Shown here piece by piece: positions 7,137 to 12,216 of a stretch of DNA of 12,216 nucleotides. The notes beneath the pieces were generated by a model, which was not told the origin of the DNA, made no database searches, and was given only the letters and a program-made list of their open reading frames with translations. The DNA is taken from positions 1-12,216 of the forward strand of contig JAITBO010000213.1 of NCBI GenBank assembly GCA_031283505.1, given 5' to 3'. A program made the position numbers and the translations under genes. This stretch comes from Treponema sp. (GTDB taxonomy: Bacteria > Spirochaetota > Spirochaetia > Treponematales > Breznakiellaceae). The first letter of the stretch is position 1, and every line of letters begins with the position of its first letter.

Positions 7137-8084
7137 TCAGGCTTTGATAATATCAAAAATTGTTTTCAGCGCGCCCCGGCACTCACGGGAGATGGGCATA
7201 TAGGGCCAGACGTGCATCATCCCTTCCCCTATATACAGCTTTACGGGGACGCCGCCGGCCTTTACCCGGTCAATGAAAGACGGAGCCAGAGCAAAAAATA
7301 TCTCGCTGGTTCCGAAAAAAACATACATATCGGGAAAACCGGAAAAGTCCCCTTCCATGGGTACATCGAAATAATTGCCCCGGCCAGGATCGATTCCCAT
7401 AAGGGGGATCAGCACGTCCATAATTTGGGGCGAAACCAGGGAGTCCCTGGGCAGGATGCGGTCCATTTCGTCCCGAATGGTCCGGTTGTCCTTCCGTACA
7501 AACGCCCCGGGGGAAACAAGGATCAGTCGTTTCGGTATCGGCAGGGGCATCCCCAGGGCCTTGTTGTGATGGCAGAGCATCAGGGCCAGGGTCCCTCCGG
7601 CGGAATCCCCCATCACGATGAATTCCGAACCGGGATTCTCCTCCCGCATTTTCCCGTAGATTCGCAAGAGGATCTCCGTGATTTCCTTGAAATTATGGCC
7701 CGGAGCCAGGGGATAGGCGGGAACCCATACTGCCGCGCCCAGGGACTTCGTTATCCTGGCCGCCACGATCCAGTGGATGATATGGGCCTCCATGATCATC
7801 CCGCCGCCGTGGAGGAAAAGCACCGTCTTCTCCGGATCCGCACCCTTCCTGGGGGTAAGGATATAACAGGGCCTGCCGTCCACCACCCATTCCCGGACAA
7901 GGTTGTTCCGGTAAACGAAACCGGGCGGAGCGGTTTTCCGTTTGCCTATGTTTTTTTCGATATATTTGTTGAACTTCTCTTCGTCCAGGCTGAAAATTTT
8001 CTTGAGGCCCAAAAGCCTGACGGCAAATTCGAGAAAACGATAGGTTGTACTGATACCGGATTTCCCGGCTGCTTCACCGGACAT
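7137..8084 (-). CDS. Alpha/beta-hydrolase, hormone-sensitive-lipase type esterase
   Basis: Predicted cytoplasmic carboxylesterase of 315 residues, the usual size for the HSL (Abhydrolase_3) family. FLHGGG (H92-G95) forms the oxyanion hole. AYPLAPGHNF replaces the common YRLAPE.PFP block. GDSAGG (159-164) carries the nucleophile S161, and MMHVW supplies H291 as the catalytic base. At the position of the usual catalytic Asp (GxxDxL) the sequence is GTSEIFF, so E261 would be the acid. The start is set by AGGAGG (8095-8090) 5 nt before the ATG at 8084; an upstream ATG at 8132 lacks this support. A GCCCC/GGGGC hairpin (8115-8130) lies in the leader. The substrate is unknown and no operon partner is visible. 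Confidence 0.85.
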   Translation of the reverse strand: MSGEAAGKSGISTTYRFLEFAVRLLGLKKIFSLDEEKFNKYIEKNIGKRKTAPPGFVYRNNLVREWVVDGRPCYILTPRKGADPEKTVLFLHGGGMIMEAHIIHWIVAARITKSLGAAVWVPAYPLAPGHNFKEITEILLRIYGKMREENPGSEFIVMGDSAGGTLALMLCHHNKALGMPLPIPKRLILVSPGAFVRKDNRTIRDEMDRILPRDSLVSPQIMDVLIPLMGIDPGRGNYFDVPMEGDFSGFPDMYVFFGTSEIFFALAPSFIDRVKAGGVPVKLYIGEGMMHVWPYMPISRECRGALKTIFDIIKA

Positions 8085-8184
8085 AGACTCCTCCTTTATT
8101 AAGCCCCCAGGTTCGCCCCGTGATTGGGGCAATTCAACTTATTTAGTATGTGCCCCAAAAACCGAATCATTGTAACACTCGATA

Positions 8185-8235
8185 CTGTTCCAAAACCATG
8201 CGCGTTTAGCGCACAGTCAATTAGTTTTGGAACAG
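8185..8235. repeat. 12-bp inverted repeat enclosing a nested hairpin
   Basis: CTGTTCCAAAAC (8185-8196) is exactly complementary to GTTTTGGAACAG (8224-8235). Inside, TGCGC (8199-8203) pairs with GCGCA (8209-8213) around a GTTTA loop. The 51-bp unit looks like a small mobile repeat or the fused ends of a deleted insertion sequence. It has no T-run, so it is not a clear terminator. Confidence 0.8.
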
Positions 8236-8282
8236 GCCCACTCCTTTTAAGGTTAATGCCCACCGGCAAAATCATTAATAAC

Positions 8283-8309
8283 GAGGAGTAAGCAATGCCG
8301 CCTTTATAG
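8283..8309 (+). other. Orphan ribosome-binding site and start codon
   Basis: GAGGAG (8283-8288) sits 6 nt before an ATG at 8295, an ideal initiation signal, but the frame is only MPPL before TAG (8307-8309). It may be the head of a gene whose body has been lost, or chance. Confidence 0.3.
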
Positions 8310-8325
8310 CTCACACCTCATCAAA

Positions 8326-8344
8326 AAAGGTGCCTGGCACCTTT
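8326..8344. repeat. AAAGGTGCC-T-GGCACCTTT palindrome
   Basis: Nine-base arms around a single central T. From memory, this sequence type recurs as a short intergenic palindrome in many bacterial genomes, often near REP-associated transposases; no such gene is present here. Confidence 0.8.
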
Positions 8345-8480
8345 GCGTTATCCGTTATACAAGAGCTTTCGCTACCCGATACCAATAACCCAAATAAATT
8401 CGCCGACCTCCTCTTTGATTTTAAGATTGTATATGGAATTAGGCAATGGAGTCAGAGAGGTAATCCCAAAAAGCAGCAAG

Positions 8481-8518
8481 AAACGGTTCGGGATACTCTA
8501 AAGTATTCCGAACCGTTT
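8481..8518 (-). terminator. Strong hairpin at the end of the amber-interrupted gene
   Basis: AAACGGTTCGGGATACT (8481-8497) pairs with 8502-8518, giving a 17-bp stem with one G-T pair and a 4-nt loop (CTAA). On the minus strand the stop codon TAG of the 99-codon pseudogene lies in the loop. The stem is followed by C-TTGCTGC and a run of five T, so it could act as an intrinsic terminator for that gene. Confidence 0.5.
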
Positions 8519-8797
8519 CAATGGATTACCAGGGTGTCTCGCAGAATAAAACTGCTCTTCAAGCGATTTCAGTTCAGCGTAATGTTGCCTTGATGGCTCG
8601 CGCTCAAATGTCAATTTGACATAATGTTCCGATTCCGTCACACTAACCAGATCGTCTCCCCGACGTTCGAGATGTGAGTCCTTGTTTTTGATTTCCTGGC
8701 TACTTTTCAGTTCCCAGCCGAAAGACTGCTACAGGTTAATCGTCTCCTCTTCTGCTGCCGGTGCTACAGAAGTCGATTTGATTTCTTTTGCGGCCAT
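8498..8797 (-). pseudogene. Small hypothetical protein gene with in-frame amber codon
   Basis: A 99-codon minus-strand gene of unrecognised family, too broken to appear as one open frame. It has an excellent ribosome-binding site, GGAGGT (8809-8804), 6 nt before the ATG at 8797. It reads MAAKEIKSTSVAPAAEEETI-NL, then TAG at codon 23 (8731-8729), then without frame change QSFGWELKSSQEIKNKDSHL, ERRGDDLVSVTESEHYVKLT and a charged tail to RFGIL, ending at TAG (8500-8498) inside a hairpin loop. The part after the amber has a soluble alpha/beta look with no membrane segment. CAG to TAG would be a single transition. It is divergent from the helicase gene, with 87 bp between the two starts. Alternatives are a TAG that is read through, or a sequencing error. 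Confidence 0.75.
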
Positions 8798-8849
8798 AGT
8801 TTTACCTCCGTTTTATATGTACAAGCGTCGAGAGGCTAGATTCTTATGG

Positions 8850-8878
8850 TTAAAATTATTTTTAAATTCCGCTATGAT
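8850..8878 (+). promoter_or_regulatory. Candidate promoter of the helicase gene, abutting its start
   Basis: TTAAAA (8850-8855) and TATGAT (8873-8878, 5/6 match to the -10 consensus) are 17 bp apart. The ATG at 8885 follows TATGAT after 6 nt, the same arrangement as at the MBL hydrolase gene. If this is right, the in-frame ATG at 8846 is upstream of the transcript. Confidence 0.4.
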
Positions 8879-8884
8879 TGTCCT

Positions 8885-11509
8885 ATGAATTATTTGGAAC
8901 TTCCGGTTTACCGGCATAAGGACTTGATTCTGGAAGCCCTGGCGCATAACCAGGTGATCGTCGTAGAAAGCCCTACGGGGTCGGGAAAAACCACCCAGAT
9001 GCCGGTGATACTCTACGAGGCGGGATACGCCAAAAACGGGATCATCGGCGTTACCCAGCCCCGGCGTATCGCTGCGATGTCGGTGAGCGAGTACATAGCC
9101 CGCCAGATGAGGGTGGAGATGCCGGACGTTGTGGGCTACAAAATGCGCTTCGAGGACAGGACAAATCAAAATACCAAAATCAAGATCATGACCGACGGGA
9201 TACTCCTCCAGGAGATGAAGCTGGACCCCTGGCTTTCAAAATACGGTCTTTTGATGGTTGACGAGGCCCACGAGAGGAGCCTTAACATTGACTTCATCCT
9301 CGGGCTGCTCAAACGGGTCCTGGAAGCCCGGAGGGATTTCAAGGTCATCATATCATCGGCTACCATCAACGCCCAGGTTTTTGCCGAATACTTTGGGGAA
9401 CATCCCGGCGTCGCCTTGCCGGTTCCGGTGGTGAAGATAGACGCCGTAACCTATCCCATCACCCTTATCTACGATCCGCCAGCAGTTCAGGCGGAAAAGG
9501 ACGGCGAACTCACGTCCGGGGCCTCCGGCGAAGGACGGCGGAACAGGCGGGGTCCGGGCGACAGGCTTTCGTCAGCGCCCACCGGCAACGCGCTGCCTCC
9601 GGGCAGTCTGGCGGCGGAAGCCCTTCTCGCCAAAATCGAAGGGATCACCGAGCGGTTCATCAGCGAAAAGCGGGAGGGGGACATCCTCATTTTCCTTCCC
9701 GGCGAAAAGATGATCAAGGACTGTATGGGCCGCCTGGTCATGAGGCCTGTGGGGAAGTACCTTCACATGGTTCCCTTGTACGGAAGGCTGGGCAAGGACG
9801 AGCAGGAACGGGTCTTCGACAATCCCCCCAGGGGCAAAACCAAGGTGGTGATCGCCACCAATATCGCCGAGACATCGGTAACTATAGACGGGGTAACTGC
9901 GGTGATCGATTCGGGGCTGTCCAAGCTCAACTACTACAATCCCCGGACCTTCACCTCCAGCCTGGTGGAAGCCCCCATTTCCAAAGCCTCGGCGAACCAG
10001 CGTAAGGGCCGGGCGGGACGGACCAGAGAGGGGACCTGTTACCGCCTGTATTCCCGCAAGGACTTTGAAAACCGGCCCCTTTTCACCACCGAAGATATTT
10101 TCCGCACCGACCTTTCCGAAGTGGCCCTCAGAATGGCGGATTTAGGCGTCACCGCCTTTGAGGAATTCGACTTCATCTCCCCACCGGGACGCGAAGGGCT
10201 CTTGGCGGCGGTTGAGACTCTCAATCTTCTGGATGCCCTGGAAGCGGATAGAACCCTTTCCAGGACAGGCAAACTGATGACCGAATTTCCCCTCCCCCCC
10301 CGGCAGTCCCGGATCATCGTGGAAGCCCTTTTGCGTTACCCCCAAGTCACGGAGGAGACCATCATCGCCGCAGCCTTCCTTTCGACCCAGAGCCCTTATG
10401 TCCTGCCTCCCGGGGAAGAGACCGACGCCCGGCGGGCGCACCACCGCTTCCAGGACCCGGACGGAGATTTTGTTTCCTATCTCAAACTTTTCCGCGCCTA
10501 CGGGGAGGCCCCCCGGAAAGACAAATTCTGCGAGAAAAACTACCTGGACGAGCGGGCTATGGCGGAAATAGCCAACGTCACGGTCCAGCTTGAGGAGATC
10601 GTCTCCGGCATAGGGCTGCCCCTTCTTTCCGGAGGGCCGGTGGAGGATTACCTTTCCGCAGTGGCAACCGGACTTATTCAGTTCGTCTGCATACGGGAAG
10701 GGCGGGAGATGTACCGGAGCCTTACGGCGGACCGCATTCTCATCCACCCCGGCTCGGTGATGTTCAGGGCGGATCCCCAGTACATCGTGGCAGGGGAAAT
10801 CATCAGGACTACCCGGATGTACGCCATGTCCGTGTCCCCCCTGTCCCCCAAGGTCCTGGAAAAACTCAAGGACGGATTGTTCGAGGCCCTGGGAGGCAGG
10901 TCCGTAGCAGCCGCCGCAGGGACCGACGCAAAAGGGAGAAAAACGGGGCGCATCCGGGACTTCACCAATACCATCAAGATAGGAAGCGAGGTCTTTGACA
11001 TCAAGACCGTCAAGGGCAGGAAATTCGTGACCCTCCCCTGGGAGAAGCTCTCCAGAGTAAAGGACGACGCCGGCGATCCCTCCGTTTACAAGGGCCTTAG
11101 AGGGACCGTAATTCTGGACGGCAGGTACACCCTCCTTCAGGAAGAAAAACTGTCCCTCATCCTGTCGCTGGTTCCCACCCTGGAAATAGACGGCGCCCTA
11201 AGCCGGGCCTGGCCCAGGAAAACCAACTTCAATTCCCGGGAGAACCCCGGCGCCCTGCTTGCCGGGCTGCCCCTCCTGGTGACCCCGGCGGTGTGGAAGC
11301 CGGGCAAAAAAGAACTGGGTTTCATCTGCCTTTTTACCGACGGGGAAGGAAATTACTGGTTCAAGTGTTCCCGGGGCTTTCATACCAGCCTCAACGAAAG
11401 CCTTTCGGCCCTGGAAACCCTCATAGACGAACTGGGGGACGAAGTGGATCCGGAGAAAAAGCACATAGTGAACCAGACCTACCGGAGGCTTTCGGACTAT
11501 TTGGGGTAG
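8885..11509 (+). CDS. DEAH-box ATP-dependent RNA helicase, HrpA/RHA type
   Basis: Predicted RNA helicase of 874 residues. Motifs in order: SPTGSGKTTQ (Walker A, about 29-38), TQPRRIAAMS (Ia), DEAH (126-129), SSAT (157-160), ILIFLPG (IV), VVIATNIAETSVTIDGV (V) and QRKGRAGR (372-379, VI). HA2-type helical and OB-like regions follow. It is shorter than E. coli HrpA (about 1300) and slightly longer than HrpB. A Gly/Arg/Ser-rich insert of about 45 residues lies between the two RecA domains (bases about 9480-9610). The last 200 or so residues, with LPWEKLSRV and NYWFKCSRGFHTS, resemble no domain I can name. I prefer the ATG at 8885, where the conserved protein begins, over the ATG at 8846, which adds 13 residues. 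It has no ribosome-binding site but a -10-like hexamer 6 nt upstream. It overlaps the hydE remnant tail to tail by 13 bp. Confidence 0.9.
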   Translation: MNYLELPVYRHKDLILEALAHNQVIVVESPTGSGKTTQMPVILYEAGYAKNGIIGVTQPRRIAAMSVSEYIARQMRVEMPDVVGYKMRFEDRTNQNTKIKIMTDGILLQEMKLDPWLSKYGLLMVDEAHERSLNIDFILGLLKRVLEARRDFKVIISSATINAQVFAEYFGEHPGVALPVPVVKIDAVTYPITLIYDPPAVQAEKDGELTSGASGEGRRNRRGPGDRLSSAPTGNALPPGSLAAEALLAKIEGITERFISEKREGDILIFLPGEKMIKDCMGRLVMRPVGKYLHMVPLYGRLGKDEQERVFDNPPRGKTKVVIATNIAETSVTIDGVTAVIDSGLSKLNYYNPRTFTSSLVEAPISKASANQRKGRAGRTREGTCYRLYSRKDFENRPLFTTEDIFRTDLSEVALRMADLGVTAFEEFDFISPPGREGLLAAVETLNLLDALEADRTLSRTGKLMTEFPLPPRQSRIIVEALLRYPQVTEETIIAAAFLSTQSPYVLPPGEETDARRAHHRFQDPDGDFVSYLKLFRAYGEAPRKDKFCEKNYLDERAMAEIANVTVQLEEIVSGIGLPLLSGGPVEDYLSAVATGLIQFVCIREGREMYRSLTADRILIHPGSVMFRADPQYIVAGEIIRTTRMYAMSVSPLSPKVLEKLKDGLFEALGGRSVAAAAGTDAKGRKTGRIRDFTNTIKIGSEVFDIKTVKGRKFVTLPWEKLSRVKDDAGDPSVYKGLRGTVILDGRYTLLQEEKLSLILSLVPTLEIDGALSRAWPRKTNFNSRENPGALLAGLPLLVTPAVWKPGKKELGFICLFTDGEGNYWFKCSRGFHTSLNESLSALETLIDELGDEVDPEKKHIVNQTYRRLSDYLG

Positions 11510-12132
11510 TCCCCGCGGCACATATTGGGGGTAAACCCAAAGAGGCGGATGCGGCCTTCCATACAGCGGCGGCACTCCGCAGCCTCATCGCCGGTACATA
11601 TCTTGTTGTCATAGAGGGCGTACAGTTTCCGAACCTCCGCAGGGGAAAGGTTAGGCATAACCACGTTGGCCCCGGCTAAAAGGCCGCGTTCCCGGCCTGC
11701 GGGAGAGATAGTTCCCAGAGCGGTGGTGGCGGGAATCAGCGCCTTGGGAAGGAGAAGCCGGGTCAGGGCCACCATCCGCAGGGTAAGTTCCAGTCCGCCT
11801 GCGGGATATTCGCCGAAAGGGGTATCCTTCTGGGGGATGAAGGGGCCTATGCCTGCCATGTGGGGTTCCAGGTCCTGTATAAAGCGAAGGTCTTCCAGAA
11901 GGTTTTCCGGCGTCTGAAAGGGAGTACCCACCATGAAGCCCGCCCCCGTCTGGTAGCCGATTTCCTTCAGGGTAACGATACACCGTTTCCGTTCGGCAAG
12001 GCTCATTTCCGGAGGGTGGAGCCTGCGGTAGTGGGCTTCGCAGGCCGTTTCGTGGCGCAGGAGGTAGCGGTTTGCCCCGGCGAGGAAAAAAGCCTCGGAA
12101 GGTGATCTGGAAAGTATGATAGAAAAATGCTG
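11497..12132 (-). pseudogene. hydE: [FeFe]-hydrogenase maturase HydE, C-terminal remnant
   Basis: HydE is a radical-SAM enzyme that helps build the dithiolate ligand of the [FeFe]-hydrogenase H-cluster. The conserved C-terminal part is unmistakable: AGANRYLLRHETACEAHYRR, LKEIGYQTGAGFMVGTPFQT, MAGIGPFIPQKDTPFGEYPA, MVALTRLLLPKALIPATTAL, GANVVMPNLSPAEVRKLYAL and NKICTGDEAAEC. A full HydE has about 350 residues; only about 207 codons remain. The frame is open from a TAG at 12135-12133, but I find no ATG, GTG or TTG before the internal ATG at 12006, and that one lies in the middle of the fold. The N-terminal half with the CxxxCxxC cluster motif is absent in all minus frames up to the window end. 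Homology fades near 12108. The remnant cannot make a working enzyme. Confidence 0.85.
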
Positions 12133-12215
12133 CTAATTCTTTGTGGTACAATGAATTATGAAATTTGATTTTGAAGATACATCTTATACCGCATAATTCA
12201 CAAAAACGCTAATTC
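12132..12215. repeat. Direct and inverted repeats at the hydE break
   Basis: GCTAATTC occurs at 12132-12139 and again at 12208-12215. Between the copies TGAATTATG (12152-12160) is an exact inverted repeat of CATAATTCA (12192-12200). The layout resembles a tiny insertion flanked by a target duplication. An ATG at 12158, 5 nt after TACAAT, opens a frame of only 12 codons (MKFDFEDTSYTA). The window ends too soon to decide what it is. Confidence 0.4.
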
Positions 12216-12216
12216 C

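Larger units (their letters stand above)
8085..8497. other. Gene-free stretch of repeats
   Basis: About 410 bp without a supportable gene. It holds the leader of the alpha/beta-hydrolase gene, a long inverted repeat (8185-8235), an orphan ribosome-binding site with a four-codon reading frame (8283-8309), a GGTGCC/GGCACC palindrome (8326-8344), and one arm of a terminator-like hairpin (from 8481). Between 8345 and 8480 I see no structure. The plus-strand frame across this part starts at a GTG inside the palindrome and has no ribosome-binding site. Confidence 0.7.

Noticed and set aside
7212..8102. Plus-strand open frame of 296 codons
   Set aside because: It is antisense to the esterase, whose HGGG, GDSAGG and His motifs and ribosome-binding site fix the coding strand.
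8330..8593. Plus-strand open frame of 87 codons
   Set aside because: It starts at a GTG inside a palindrome without a ribosome-binding site, crosses the 17-bp hairpin, and its end is antisense to a better supported gene.
8608..8622. ATGTCAA-T-TTGACAT palindrome
   Set aside because: It falls within coding sequence of the 99-codon pseudogene (YVKLTF) and is short enough to be chance.
1..12216. General reassignment of TAG to glutamine
   Set aside because: dnaE, the helicase, the Cys-rich gene and hydE all end at TAG exactly where their proteins should end.
1..12216. CRISPR arrays, tRNA or rRNA genes
   Set aside because: No regularly spaced direct repeats and no cloverleaf or rRNA-like sequence were seen.

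Overview
The window looks like chromosomal DNA from a host-associated spirochaete, most likely a Treponema of the termite-gut type. This is inferred from the mixture of genes: a one-piece DnaE with an intact PHP domain, a small zinc-ribbon L28, a medium-length DEAH/RHA helicase, and a HydE-type [FeFe]-hydrogenase maturase remnant. The long genes are GC-rich and intact. The DNA between them is AT-richer and full of broken genes and inverted repeats.

Layout. (1) 1-639: one end of an ISAs1-family insertion sequence, with the transposase on the minus strand interrupted by an in-frame amber codon. (2) 743-934: rpmB (ribosomal protein L28) on the plus strand, overlapping tail to tail with a PhnP/RNase Z-like metallo-beta-lactamase-fold hydrolase (1733-918, minus). 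(3) About 100 bp of divergent promoter DNA, then dnaE (1832-5770, plus), the replicative DNA polymerase III alpha subunit. It carries two copies of its OB-fold domain. (4) 5771-8880: a zone of gene decay between dnaE and the helicase gene. It holds a three-lesion lipoprotein pseudogene, a 40-bp perfect palindrome, an intact small Cys-rich protein gene, a cluster of three hairpins, an integrase-type transposase fragment, an intact alpha/beta-hydrolase gene, more palindromic repeats, an orphan ribosome-binding site with start codon, and a 99-codon gene broken by an amber codon. (5) 8885-11509: a DEAH-box RNA helicase (HrpA/RHA type). (6) 11497-12132: the C-terminal half of hydE on the minus strand, converging on the helicase and cut off upstream, followed by a short AT-rich repeat-bearing end.

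The genes do not form one pathway. They are separate housekeeping units (translation, replication, RNA processing) separated by eroding accessory DNA. The observations most worth following up are the reconstructable lipoprotein pseudogene with its palindrome insertion, the hairpin cluster at 6822-6936 in which two hairpins share outer stems but have different self-complementary inner stems, two in-frame TAG codons in otherwise good reading frames (one clearly replacing Gln), and a recurring arrangement of a -10-like hexamer directly before an ATG with no Shine-Dalgarno sequence. I see no convincing new defence or metabolic system.
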